Source: Bremia lactucae
Taxonomy: Eukaryota; Oomycota; Peronosporomycetes; Peronosporales; Peronosporaceae
Reading direction: 5' to 3'
DNA: 64,000 bases
NCBI RefSeq assembly: GCF_004359215.1
Contig: NW_027152196.1
Location: 1,089,908-1,153,907, forward strand
The position numbers and the translations under genes are program-made. Shown here piece by piece: positions 20,753-31,770 of the stretch. Within the stretch, counting starts at the first letter, position 1; each line of letters begins with the position of its first letter. The notes beneath the pieces are model-generated. The model had not been told where the DNA came from. It made no database searches and saw only the letters and a program-made list of their open reading frames with translations.

Positions 20753-22051
20753 ATGACAATCAAGCGTGAGTCACAGACTCTTAGCACCTTCCTCGACGAT
20801 GAGGGAATGATGGTCTTTGAAAGTCACTCTCAATCAGAGGAGGAGGAAAAAGAGCGGCGTTCGCTCACGCCTTCTCCTCCGGACGAACGTCGGCGAGCCC
20901 CGAATCCGTTCCCAGAACGTGGTGCGGCTGATTGTTTAACTGCATTGAGCAGGACACGGGACCTGAGTCCAATATCATTACGAATCCGCTCGATGAAGAG
21001 CAAGAGCGGATAATTCTCATATAGGAAAGAGCTCGTTGTTGAGCTGCCGAGCTAGCGAAAGCTAAAGCTCGTAGTGAAGATAAATTCACTCCGCTTAGTG
21101 AGGACGAGCGTCTCAAAGAGATAGCGGGTCATAACTTGGCCATCAGGATCTCCGGTGACCCGGCGAGGACGCCGGAGGAGATCGCTGCCCGCGACGCTCT
21201 TCATAAGCAATACCTTACACCAAAGGTAATGACGCGAAGCCAGTATCTGACGCATTTACATGATCAAGCCTGTGGGGCTTCGGTGACCTCATGAGGAAAT
21301 TTTTCGTTCTTTTTTACCTAACGAAACAAGGAGTGAAAACGAAGTCTCATTTGAGAACTGGGTCCACCAGGTCCGCCGACTTCGTGATATTTAGAATATC
21401 AGAGAGTCTGCAGATAGAGGTGATGTTCGTTTGGAACGGAAGCTTCACTTCGATTTCGCCAAGCTTATAATCAAAGGCCAGTTACGTTCGGCATTTATGC
21501 CACAAAACGAAGAAAGGCCTAGCCGATATTTTAGTGCTTGGGTTGACCGTACAGCCATGGTTCAAAGCCGCACAGGTGGGAAGCGTCGTTTGACACGAGC
21601 TGACCCTGAGCTTGGCGCTCAAAAACGTCAACGGCGTACGGAAAATCTTGCCGAAGAGGTACCTCAAACTCCCAAGAGCGTTCAGAAGAGGGGTACCCAA
21701 GCCACTTCACCAGATACTGGTATTGGCCCTTACGACGACGTCGCTTTAAGAGTTTCTTCACGTGAAACTGAAGTTTCTCCGGCGCATCAAGCAGCGCGGG
21801 AGGGGGCCGAAATTTCGACGGAAGCATTTGATGCTCTACGGCACCAGGTGCAACTTCTTCGTGAGGTCCTTGCTCGTGTTGAGAGCTCTTTTAAGGCGGT
21901 TCGGGACCGTCTTTCGACGCTGGAGCGTCAGCAGCCTCCTTTAGAGGGCCAGTTGGATATTCTGGTGAGGATGCAGCAATCTGCGGCACGACCGCCTGTC
22001 TCGGCGCAAGCGCCTTCAAGTTCACGTGGGAAGGGTCCCGATATGGCTTAA
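20753..22051 (+). pseudogene. antisense reading frame of group C element
   Basis: Opposite to the pol strand. The ATG at 20753 lies 111 nt inside the 3' LTR. An acidic/Arg-rich N-terminus (SQSEEEEKERRS) is followed after a frameshift by a helical stretch (LSEDERLKEIAGHNLAIRIS, then SQYLTHLHDQ) and LRTLNETRSENEVSFENW-like sequence. An open 206-codon frame (21431-22051) follows, with LHFDFAKLIIKGQ, a basic GGKRRLT..KRQRR patch that could be a nuclear signal, and a coiled coil (ALRHQVQLLREVLARVESS). It overlaps the chromodomain in antisense. Matching peptides occur at 9150-9600. No known family is recognised. Confidence 0.5.
21531..21827 (-). pseudogene. chromodomain of group C pol
   Basis: On minus, KLQFHVKKLLKRRRRKGQ, then YLVKWLGYPSSERSWE, then VPLRQDFPYAVDVFE is a canonical chromodomain (aromatic cage Y/W/W positions visible). 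It is the C-terminal targeting module of the polyprotein. The frame here is open, though the polyprotein upstream is interrupted. Confidence 0.85.
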
Positions 22052-22302
22052 GCAAGCCAACGTAAAACAGAGTGTGTACGCAGCTTACTAGGAAGGTTTT
22101 GCGTATAAGCTAGGCCCTTCTTGGCCACGACCGTAAATGGTATAATAGAGCGCGGGCACAATCTGGTCTTGAAGACCGCGGAAACCAAGTTGGTAGGTAG
22201 ATTTTTAGCGTTTTAGTAAAACTCGGTCTCCGATCATATAAGAATTAATACAGATGTTGCCTTTGGCATCTGATTGTTCTTTTTGTTTGTCGTGGCTATC
22301 AG

Positions 22303-23234
22303 TCATCGTATCCCTACATGTCTTAAGACACTAAATCGCGTCGCGAGAAACTCCTCGCTTGCTTGTTTCCGAACGGTAACAGGGCTGATATCAGCAAGCC
22401 TATCCGCTAATTCTCCCCCTTTAAGCCCTGAATTACGCAGTGGTTTCGTTAATAAAACGCATGGGTGGGTGAGACCGTTGACAGAGAGCGGATTATACCT
22501 TGTAAAGGCATGTACAGCGTTATTAAATGCAAACTCCGCCACTGGGAGCATTGAGCTCCAGCGCTTCGGTGTCTGAGCACACACGCTGCGGTAAACGTCT
22601 TCAATGACGCGATTGACACGTTCAGTTTGACCATCGGGCTGCGGATGGTCCGCAGTGGACATATCCGATCTGGTGCCAAGCACTCGGAAAATTGATTTCC
22701 AGATTTTACCCGTGAAACGGGGGGCCCGATCAGAGACAATTGCCACTGGCAAAGCATGTTGTCGGAACACGCGATCAATGTACCTGCACCATTGATGGAA
22801 TCCGGCACGGCCGCTAAGTGAGCCATTTTGCTCAATTGGTCAACAAAGACCACTATGCCGGAGTTACCGGCTGAATCTTTCGGTAGACCGAAAACAAAAT
22901 CCATACTAATGGACTCCGAGCAACCTATGGGGACGGGAAGGCTCGTTAGTAACGCAGCAGCATGCGCCGAGGGTCTAACCCGTTGGCAAGTTTCGCAAGT
23001 GCGAACATATGTGCTGACCCTTTTATAAAGTTTGGGCCACCAATAACTCTGGCTTACAGAGCCGTAGGTCTTTTCTCTACGGAGATGACCATCAAGGACA
23101 GTATCGTGTGCCTCATAGAGGATTTGGGACTTCAAATCCTCATCATGAGGAACAACAAGATGAGGAGGGTCCGCACTGTCCGTGCAATAAAGCAAACAGG
23201 TCGTTATCATAAAAAAATCGATGTAACCTTGCAC
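22303..23234 (-). pseudogene. Gypsy integrase (group C, minus copy)
   Basis: Best-preserved integrase of the window. The zinc-binding domain (HDTVLDGHL, then CETCQR) is followed by the DDE core with MDFVFGLP (first Asp), then VSDRAPRF (second Asp) and ERVNRVIED (Glu). NNAVHA..RYNPLSVNGLTHP follows. One frameshift near 22770-22790 separates the first Asp from the second. It inserts cDNA into the genome when active; here it is a pseudogene. Confidence 0.85.
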
Positions 23235-24172
23235 GCAAACGTACCGGCAATTTAATACCTAAATTGGAGTTCTTTAAAGCTCGTAGCAGAGCTACATACT
23301 GTTCATCCTTGGCGTAAGCCAAACGGATTAATTCAGGAAAAGGCGACAAGATAGTCGTTAAATGAGAAAGCTCATAATCCGGCCTGCGTGATAACGCATC
23401 GGCCAAAACATTCTGCTTTCCGGGCTTATACTTCACCTCGAAGTTGTACTCCGCGAAAAAGGATAGTAATCGGGCCGTTCTCTGTGAGAGAAGGGGCGAC
23501 TTAGTCGCCGTGCGTAATAACGCGTGATCTGTGTATATCACAAACGGCTTAGAGCTGAGCAGATGAAGTCTGAATTTGACGAGAGCATACTTCATAGCGA
23601 ATAACTCTTTGTCATGAACTGGGTAGTTCTTTTCCGCAGCTTTAAGCTGTCTAGACTCAAACGTAATGACACATTCATGCCCATCAACATCTGTTTGTAA
23701 CAGAGCATTGCCAATGGCAAAAACTGATGCGTCACAGACGACACTGAAAGGCCAATTTGGATTTGGCAGTGCCAGAATCGGGGCATGGATAAGACTATCC
23801 TTAACTACTCGAAAAACATTATTTTTGGTGCTAGTCCAGCACCATTTTCTGTATCCTTTTTAAGGAGATTAGAGAATGACCTAGCCATATCAGCGTACTT
23901 TTCGCTATATTTGTGGGAATAATTGGCGAGATTCAACCGCTTACGCATATCCTTTTGTTTTTTTTAGGATCCGCCCAATCCACAATGGCTTGTACTTTAG
24001 CGAAATCCGCTCTAAGGCCTCGCTTTCCAATGAAGCATTCTAAGAAAGAAATTTCTTCTGCACCAAAAATGCATTTAGATGCATTGGCATACAATTTATT
24101 TGTGCGCATACAGTCGAGCACTGCTCGCAAATGGTCCAAATGGTTTTCCATATCCGACCGACCCTGCTCTGC
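23143..24172 (-). pseudogene. Gypsy RT C-terminal half and RNase H (group C, minus copy)
   Basis: Starts abruptly in RT with AEQGRSDMENHLDHLRAVLD (24172 downward), then KLYANASKCIFGAEEI and RADFAKVQAIVDWADP. RNase H follows at 23786-23350, with VVCDASVFAIGNAL-like, then DGHECVITFESRQL-like, then YTDHALLRTATKSP and the VLADALSRRPDY end. The matching RT N-terminal half, with the YFDD motif, is on + at 25860-26460. Confidence 0.8.
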
Positions 24173-24267
24173 GCCGCACCATCAGCACCCTGCATGAATT
24201 TGTTCTTCATGCGATGGAATTAAAAATGATGGTTCTGACCAATCAACATCATTATTAAATTAAGTGG
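24173..24267 (-). repeat. group D leader fragment at inversion breakpoint
   Basis: On minus, CCACTTAATTTAATAATG, then TTGATTGGTCAGAACCATCA and CGCATGAAGAACAAATTCATG match 63640-63735 on +. It is the stretch around the start codon of the group D antisense frame. Confidence 0.75.
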
Positions 24268-24878
24268 CCTCCAATTGATCCATGGCTTATCGTGTTCTAA
24301 CCAGGCCATACCAATGATGAGATCATATTCGAATCCTAATCAAGGACGAGACAGCGTCCCATACTGCCAAAGTCCATAAACTTTATACCTAAGCTCAATG
24401 GAACTTTGAAAATAGTGACACGAGTCCCAGTCGCTAAGATAACAGTGATTGTATCACCTTCATGCGCTTTAAGCGCCTCAACGTATTGTTGACCTACTTC
24501 AAGGGAAAGGCGTCGAGCATAATTGCAAGACGCTCCTGAGCCAATTCAAATTGACCACGGCTTATCAAAGCTCTTTATAGTCGCTTTTGAGCGACTAGCA
24601 AGCCAGGCTGGTACTCTCACCCGTGCCACTAAGCGACGGGCGAATTGGGGCTAGAATCTTCTTTTTTTCACCTCCTAGAGGTTCAACAGTACCTAGGTCT
24701 TCCCCAGTAGGGCGCCCCGCACCTACTGGGTATCGACATTTTCCCGCACCGTACCAGATCTCTGGCATAGGTCGGAGTTGGAGCTCTTTCAAGCTTTACG
24801 CGAATTTCGTAGGGGGCACGCCGGACGTTAATGTTTCGTGCTTCCGCACATGTAACATCTACGGATGGTCTTATGCTG
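24268..24878 (-). pseudogene. group C gag tail and first half of protease
   Basis: On minus: EIWYGAGKCRYPVGAGRPTG (gag tail, as at 5750-5830), KSFDKPWSI, a GSGASCNYARR active site (Gly for Asp), then ILATGTRVTI and KFMDFGSMGRCLVLD, stopping at a WINWR-like position where the + segment starting at 24926 continues (SKTLGAT). Confidence 0.7.
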
Positions 24879-24925
24879 TTCCTCTTAAACGACAACACTC
24901 TGGCTGTCATTGGATGGAGTGGTCA
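24879..24925 (+). repeat. group D leader fragment at inversion breakpoint
   Basis: CTCTTAAACGACAACACTCTGGC, then TGTCATTGGATGGAGTGGTCAC matches 63602-63648. It is the piece of the D leader that should directly precede 24267-24173 read on minus. Confidence 0.75.
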
Positions 24926-26460
24926 CTACGCGGTCTAGGACCTTAGGCGCCACGCGCAATTATTCTAGCAAAGTTTCGGAGAGTCATGAACCCACCTTTG
25001 CTAGGCAGCAAAAGCGCTATTGGCGCGGATCATTGAAGGAGTCTGTCAGTGTTTTAGACATTGACATGTCTTAGTTCATAAACTCTAATGTTAAAAACAT
25101 TAATTCTGAGCCCGACTCAGCAGAAATAAGTGGAACGGCACGTACTCCGTCAAGGTACACTCGTTGTAATAACGATTCACTAAATGCTGAAAGGATTGTT
25201 GGTCTAAGTCCAAAAAAAATTATCAAGGGTGCAGTTTTCCTGACATACGTGGAGTGGCACGTCTAAGTCCACCGAATATGGTCGGCCGAGGTGGTACCAT
25301 ACTGAGTGTCAATAGTGACACTATTGGCGGTTCGCCAGGGTATTTTGGGTCATTACCTTCTAATGCACGTGAAGCGACACGTAAACGATCGCTTAATAAG
25401 GAAATTGAGTGACCTAACTCCTTGTCGTATGTCAAATTAGACACCATGTCTGGTATAGAACCAATACAGGCTCGAAAACCCGGGGACGTGAATGTCCCGG
25501 CCTCTAAGAGGCGTATTGTCTCTACTTCAAGACAGGGGAGACGCGAAGCGTTTATACCATCACAAGGTGATACGAGTGAGCAAGTACATACGCTTTTAAA
25601 TGATGTAACCGGTAACATTGAGGGGGTAGTTAGCCTTGCGGCAATCCCTTCGTTACATGCTCTTTCAGAGCTAGACGAAATGTCTATTGATGAGTGCGGC
25701 TGAGCCTTGAAGGCTGGCGACTTATCTGAAATGGTGGTCATTCTACCAACAATTGAATTAAACTCATCGTCACTTCTAGACGAAGCTGTCCTAGATGACA
25801 CGAAAGCTACACTCAGTGCGCGAAATAGGTCATCGATCCTTAACGATCCTACGGATCCCTTTTATTCCTTGATTAAGGAAATCCAAGATGTGGTATGTAA
25901 TAATCCACCATCTCTTTTACCTCCGGATAGAGGTGTTCGTCATGAAATTGACTTGGTTTCGGGAACCAAATACTGTGTCTCAAGACAATGGCCTTAACCA
26001 TGGGAGCAGTGTGACGTCATTGACGATTTCTTCCGTGCTAAGCACGAGGCTGGAATGGTACAAGAGAGCAAATCTCCTCATTCGACACCGACATTTTGTT
26101 TCAAAAAGCCAAGTGGTAAACAGCGCATTGTACATGCTTATAATATATGAGCTTAATGATGTCACTATACCAGCACAAGCCCCCATTCCTAGAGAGGATG
26201 CTCTTTAGAACAATATGGTGGGATGTATAATGTACAGTGCATTGGACTTAGCCGATGGTTAATACTAATTGCTCATGCGAGCGAGCAATATTCCGCTTAC
26301 AGCGTTTAGCATTCCAAGCGGCTTGTTATGGGAGTGGCTGGTTATTTCACAAGGGCTTTCCAACGCCTCGAAAACGTTTAATCGTCTAGTGACGCAACTG
26401 TTTCGCCCTCATCGAGGTTATGTACAGACTTATTTTGATGACATTTTTGTCCATAGTCGT
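24926..26460 (+). pseudogene. group C protease tail and RT N-terminal half, inverted segment
   Basis: On +: RTLGATRN-like, then ESHEPTFARQQKRYWR and KESVSVLDIDMS (post-protease block), a decayed linker, then RT from KEIQDVV...[16 protein letters not shown] (25870-25960) through IVHAYN, LLWEWLVISQGLSNA and YFDDIFVHSR (26420-26460). The frame then passes directly into group D antisense sequence, forming an in-frame chimeric ORF (26269-26934). Confidence 0.75.
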
Positions 26461-28110
26461 GCGCCTTCGGCTGCGGTTCGTGCAGCCGCGGGTGACGCAC
26501 TGTTATCTCTTGCGGCAGACGGAACGTCTGCCGTAGTATCTTCTACTCGCGCAACACTAGATGTTGCGGGTGCACGTGGTGATTCACCACGTGAATACGA
26601 CCCCTTTTTGGAGGTCGACTCGGGGAGAACAGAACAGTCGCCTGATAGACGTCAGGCGGCTGACTATGAGCCTTCGAATGAGAGGGCTCATTCTGATAGA
26701 CGAGATAATAGTTTATTTCGTTTCAACGATGAGGATGATCACTCATCGCCCATTCCGTCTCCCGTACGGTCACCTGCACCTGTTTCTGTGCAAGGTGATG
26801 ACGATGGCGTAAGCCATCGTAATAAAAGTTTTTGTGGTACCCCTGCTTCAGTGGGTAATACTCAGAGGAGTGAAGAGAATGAAATGTCTCATCTCGCTCC
26901 TGAGAAGAGCCGTGGCTTTTGCCAGAACTGCTAATCAATAGCTTGTCTGGAGAGACTACTCCTTACAATAAATAACCCTTATTTATGCGACAAAGCCACC
27001 TGACCTTGATTTCAGCGCGAAGAGCTTTCGCGCTGAGGAAGATTTTTATCTCGATGCATTTCTTAAGCATCGATGGTTTTGTAGCGATGCTTAAGAAATG
27101 CATCGAGATAAAAATCTGAACGCGCTCCAGGCTTGCATAAGCGAGATAAAGTCTCGCTTATGCAAGCCTGGAGCGCGTTCATTCGCAATGTCAAAGACAT
27201 TGGACGCGAAGCCTGGCTTCATAAACTTTACGCAAATCGCGTTAAGTTTGAGAACCGAACTCCAACCGGTGCAAGGTATAAATTGCATCGGTTGTCACGT
27301 GAGGCAGGACTTCGATGCCTCACTTGGGGTGATCCTTGTCCGTGTTGTTGACAACACGAAGCGAGTAAAAGGGGATGTCTATTCCCTGTGATCGCCCTGG
27401 GGAAGGGCTCGCATCTCTATTGAGATGCGGGATGCGATTGACGTTTTGCAATCGATTAACAGGCGCCAAGGGCGCGTGTTTCTCGATGGACCTTCTATAA
27501 CCATCGGATGGGTCTCGTCATATTGACGGACGAGGCCCTCAACGTCAGCAACCAGCTGTGAATGAGGCTCCCAGCTGTCATGTGAAGGTGGATAACCACG
27601 CCAGCGAACAAGATTACTCGTTTGCTGCCCCTTCACATCACGGTGGTTTTGGATATGTTCCACAAGGAAACGTTGACCTCCGTGGGAATCCACCGATGAC
27701 TATGGTGGAGGAGGGAAAATTAGATCCGAACCGTGTGTCGGATCTAATGTCGAAGATCGACAAAATCGATCGCTTCCTCCATAATTTAGAGGAGAGACCT
27801 GACCACGAGCATGGCAAGCGTCGTTCGTTGGAGCAGATGGTGCAGGCTCACCATATCGAGCGGTTGGAAGACCGTTCGAAGAAAGCTTACTCCATGTTGG
27901 AGTACGATCGGAAATATCACGCTCTTCGTGACTAGCTGTCGTCAGCTCATCGCAGTTTCGAGGGTAATCGGAACCGGCATGAGAAACTCCAGGTTCAACA
28001 TGAGCATCTGGTTCGCGACCACAAGAATCTTTTAGGGATTCTTGAAAAGGGTGGTCAGATCCGTCCTCGGAAGAAGCCGCGTACTGATGGTACGGGCGGA
28101 GCCGACCAAC
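26461..28110 (+). pseudogene. antisense reading frame of D1
   Basis: From 26461 the frame reads PSAAVRAAAGDALLSLA, an acidic/Ser-rich region to the stop near 26934, then after the hairpins at 27013-27180 a block WSAFIRN...ARYKLHRLSREAG..CPCC (27160-27350). Across the linker antisense to the chromodomain, a coiled-coil-rich frame follows (27558-27935; DLMSKIDKIDRFLHNLEER) that ends near 28110 with RPRKKPRTDG. The CPCC block and the coil correspond in order to those of group A. Its first codons are on the flipped piece 24173-24267. Confidence 0.5.
27013..27180. repeat. three consecutive hairpins
   Basis: Arms about 27012-27021/27027-27036 (10 bp); 27040-27072 and 27085-27117 (33 bp, perfect, 12-nt loop); 27118-27146 and 27152-27180 (29 bp, perfect, 5-nt loop). 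The last two abut. They lie in the antisense frame of D1. Confidence 0.95.
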
Positions 28111-28344
28111 GTAAAACGTAGGATGCGAACGCATCCTACGTGGCAATTCTATTGTGTACGTATTGCCTCTGCGATGCAGTACACGGAAAGGCTCAATGAA
28201 ATTGGGTAGTACTTTTGTGCTACCCACATCAGTGATTACAAGCTTAGGGAGGTTTACCGTAAAGAGTAGCACTAGATCATTAATTTTAAACGAATGATCA
28301 TTTGCTCTTCCATGTTTGTCTGCATTCCGTTTCTGAGGGTCCAC
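27379..28344 (-). pseudogene. integrase C-terminal domain, linker and chromodomain (D1)
   Basis: On minus: KNADKHGRANDHSFKINDLV-like, then PFRVLHRRGNTYTIELP and HPTFYVGRLRPYHQY, the GPY/F-type integrase end. A Ser/Asp/His linker ends in DLIFPPPP, and after a stop comes the chromodomain GGQRFLVEHIQNHRDVKG, then LVRWRGYPPSHDSWEP and QYDETHPM. It is a typical chromovirus C-terminus, nearly intact. The integrase core between 28400 and 28680 is largely deleted. Confidence 0.85.
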
Positions 28345-28679
28345 TGCATTAGCAGTGGAATCCTGTACAAAACGGATTACTGATTCTTGAGTCAGCAGAA
28401 ATCCCTATGCTGACTCATTTGTTTTGTCTTTTTCAGCACGCTTTGTGGGCACTGCCATGAGATCTTTCTCTTCTTCGATGTCGATTTCTTCGACATCGAC
28501 ATCACTCGCATCGTTGTTATTTTCGACGCGTGATGAGCATGAGCCAGAAATGGTTTTGCTCGTGCGAGTCCATCCCCCGCTTCAGCCGTGTTCCGAGAGA
28601 TCGGAACGCGGATTGCTAGAACTCCGCCGTGAATCGTGGATCTCTATCCGAGACCAATTCACGGGGTTTACCGTGGAGT

Positions 28680-29118
28680 TTAGATACCGTGTCGATATGG
28701 AACAAGCACAACCCGGAGCCGTAATCGACTCTGGTACTGCAGCATCTTGCTGAATCTATCTACAAAAACAAGGATTTTTTTCCCATTTTTTTGTGATCGT
28801 CTTCGGAAAATCCGAAGACGAAAACCATAGATACGGACTGCCAACACTCTGCCGGAAGTGGTCAAGGTGAAGAGGCGCACGGGATGAAGGGCTAGGCTTC
28901 ACCCGTTGACATACCTCGCAAGCACGAATGTACTTGCGCACAAAGTGATACTGGCGGGGCCAGTAAAAGTCGCGACTTACTTTGAGGTAAGTCTTCTCAC
29001 GTCCACGATGTCCACTTGTTGGAGAATCGTGACACTCATACATGATGCGCAAGCGCAAATCATTGCGAGTTGGGACGACGACACGTGGGGTGTCGCCGGT
29101 AACGGCTGTGTAATACAA
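28680..29118 (-). pseudogene. integrase zinc-binding domain and start of core (D1)
   Basis: PTRNDLRLRIMYECHDSPTS, then GHRGREKTYLKVSRDFYWPR and ACEVCQRVKPSPSS give the HHCC domain. The first core segment FVDRFSKM is reached after a frameshift, and then the core is lost. Confidence 0.8.
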
Positions 29119-29319
29119 TAAGCCCTTGCGTGTTGTGTATAAGCCGGTAGATCTGTAAAAGATTTATGGGATGGATTCATTAAATGATCCTTCAAACATA
29201 GAAGGTCCTTTTTTTCTGTGTAAATTTTCTTTATGTCATCAACTAAGGTTGATGACGGAACACTCGTAGTGAGTGCTGCAACAGTGGGATTAATTTCACT
29301 GTTGGAGTGCACTGCTGAC

Positions 29320-29568
29320 TCAAAAATTGGGTCGGCGTGATAACGCATCAGCGACGACATTAAGTCGTCCTGGTTTATATTCGACGGAGAAATTATACTC
29401 CGCAAAGAAGTGTAGCCATCTCGCCATTCTTTGCGAGAGGTGAGGGCTATTTACGGCCGTGCGTACTGACGCATGGTCCGTATATACGATGAACGGTGTA
29501 TCTCCGAGGAGATAGACCCTAAATTTAGCCAATGCATATTTCATGGCAAGGAGTTCCTTGTCGTGCAC
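29320..29568 (-). pseudogene. RNase H (D1)
   Basis: HDKELLAMKYALAKFRVYLL, then YTDHASVRTAVNSPHLSQRM and VVADALSRRPNF: the typical Ty3/Gypsy RNase H second half. The first half ends at 29641 in the RT frame. Confidence 0.85.
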
Positions 29569-29640
29569 TGGAAAATTGCGGTCAGCTGGTTGCAGCTGGC
29601 GCGATTGGTAACAGAGGACGCGCTTCGCGCCGTCTGTATC

Positions 29641-30600
29641 CTATTGCATTAACGCGCAGCCGATTGCAAAATCGCTGGCGTCACTGACCACATGGAATGG
29701 TGTGTCTTGATCTGCAATCGCCAAGATGGGCGATTGCATTAAGCTTAGCTTGATACCTTCAAACGAACGCTGACAATCAGCGTTCCATAACCATTTCTCG
29801 TATATTTTCAAGAGACGAGAGAGATGAACTGTCATCTCTCCATAATTGCGAGAGTACTTGTGCAAGTACGCCGCTAAACCAAGAAACTTTCTAAGTCCCT
29901 TGACATCGACTGGAACTGGCCAGTCGGTGATTATCTTGATCTTTTCGGGATCAGGGCGCACGCCGTGTTTACCGACGATGCACCCAAGAAGTGGTATTTC
30001 GCTTGCAGCGAATATACACTTCTTGAGATTTGCATACAACTTATGCTTTCGCATAAGTGTAAGAACCTGACGAACGTGATTTTTATGAACTTCCACGTCC
30101 GCCTTTCTGTCAATTGTCTGACTATGGACGAAAAAATCGTCAAAATAACTCGGTGCGAATTTTTGCACCGGACTCAACGGATTCGTTACGCATCTGTTGA
30201 AAGTTGCAGGAGCGTTACTAAGCTCCTGTGGCATTAATAGCTTTTTCCAAAGCATCCCACTGGGAGTGCTCACTGCTGTGTACGGGATGTCTTGTTCACG
30301 CATAAGGATCTGATAAAATTCATCCATCAGATCCATAGACGGAAAGATGGTACTCTTAGACATACCATCTATGATTACGTCTTTTCTAGGTATCGGCGTT
30401 TGAGCCGGTACCGTTGCAGCATTCAGTTTATTAAATGCGTGCACTATCCGCCACCCTCCTGTCGCCTTCGGCACACAGAAGGTTGGAGAGCTATGTGGGG
30501 AGGTTGACCTCCTTTCATGGCCCGCTTTTACGCGACCGGTAAAGAATTTATCGATCGCAAGTACTTCTTCACGTGGCAGTGGCCACTGCTTCACTGACAC
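29641..30600 (-). pseudogene. Gypsy reverse transcriptase (D1)
   Basis: Longest open pol frame in the window (319 codons). RT motifs: GGWRIVHAFNKLNAATVPAQ, DLMDEFYQILM, PQELSNAPATFNR and the catalytic SYFDDFFVHS, then KLYANLKKCIF and VKGLRKFLGLAAYLHKY, reaching RNase H (DASDFAIGCAL). The first catalytic Asp region is preserved. It is open but severed from protease and RNase H, so probably not functional. It is near-identical to 51777-52620 on the same strand. Confidence 0.85.
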
Positions 30601-31099
30601 AGTACTTCGAGCCCGGTTTGAGCTCGATCTAATGTCGAGTGCCTTAATCCATAGGCAACTCGCATGGAACTATCTAGGGAATACAAGGACTCGCTCGAGC
30701 AAAAAAAAAGTTTAGCTCTTGCTCATCACGCATTAGCACTAAGGTCAATGCGAAAGATACTAATGTTGATTTAATTTACATTGAGGTGGACAAACTCAGT
30801 AATAACAATAATGTTATTACTGACTTTAATAACGATGCTGAAAGACTTAACATCAAAAAGAAAATTATTAATGAGAACGATAATACTCTTAATAACGAAT
30901 AGATTTAAATACCGCAGTGCGAGCCGGTCGCACTGAAAACAAAAAAAGAGATAGCAGGTAATTTTTTTTGGCTTGAGAAGCATGGGTCCGTCTTGTACAG
31001 GAGTCCATCGCTGATGCGGTGGACCAACAGAAACGGAAGACAACATACCATCAATTAATTCTAATAACCCAGTCGTACTGTCTACGGTTGACCTTCTGA

Positions 31100-31770
31100 A
31101 ACATGTCGTGATGAAGGCAGTGATAAATTACTGCCCAGGTATATTGGGCCGTTTTGTGTTCTACATCGCTGCCTCGTGGTATGCGTGCGCGCATCCTACG
31201 TTTTATGTTGGGTATCTATGGGTACGAGGCTTCTTCCAATTCCGGGTTACACCGGAACGGTCGAGGGCATCGCCAAAGCCTGATGGTTTCGAGCCAAAGC
31301 CTTGTTGTCTCGGAACATAGTCTGATTCTCTTGAACCAGACGATCCACTCTTTCCTTCAAGGAAGAGATCTTCTGACGAGCTGTCACCAGCTCGTTTTGA
31401 AGGGACTGACATGTCCTCTTGTTCGCCATTTGTTCAGTCGCAACCTGCGCACAATTTTTCATATGGTCACGAAACACATTGTCGACAGTCACCGCTAACT
31501 CGCTGCGATGGGCTCGCTCGTGATCAAGATCCTCCTTTAGATAATAAGAGGAGTGGTCCAATCACGATGTTGATTCGGGCTCGTCAAATGAGTCGATCCC
31601 GATTCCCCCCCCTCCACATCCGTTGACAAATTCGAGTGATGAGAAGCATTTTCATGTTGAAAGCTTCTTGAACCGCCGTGAGGTAAAGGGGGTTCGAACG
31701 AGTCATCTCGTTCGTTGGCGAGGGTATCCACCCTCGCATGATAGTTAGGAACCTCGTTCCCAACTGATGT
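31100..31770 (+). pseudogene. integrase C-terminus, linker, chromodomain (A2)
   Basis: The stretch LPRGMRA (31170-31190), then HPTFYVG with a frameshift, then a Ser/Pro linker with SDELSPARFEGTD, leads into chromodomain KHFHVESFLNRREVKGVR, then SHLVRWRGYPPSHDS (31650-31745). Stops interrupt both parts. Confidence 0.7.

Larger units (their letters stand above)
20188..26460 (-). mobile_element. Gypsy (group C) element, minus strand, internally rearranged
   Basis: Reading leftward: gag tail and the first part of protease (24878-24268), then integrase through chromodomain (to 21531), then the 3' LTR. The second half of protease plus the first half of RT is present but flipped to + (24926-26460). 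Short group D pieces sit at the flip points (24173-24267, 24879-24925). The 5' LTR and gag N-terminus are missing. Confidence 0.7.
26461..30687 (-). mobile_element. Gypsy (group D) element, copy D1
   Basis: Minus-strand element lacking gag, protease and both LTRs: RT, RNase H, integrase N-terminal part, integrase C-terminal part, linker, chromodomain, then the 3' region carrying the antisense frame. The left end breaks into group C sequence at 26461 and the right end into group A copy A2 at about 30688. RT is almost identical to that of D3 (51780-52660). Confidence 0.75.

Noticed and set aside
26269..26934. 221-codon ORF that looks like a single protein with an RT start
   Set aside because: It is a fusion across an inversion breakpoint at 26460, half RT and half group D antisense frame.
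28424..28753. 109-codon + ORF with Ser-rich start
   Set aside because: It lies opposite the integrase linker of D1, has no match in other copies, and looks like a shadow.
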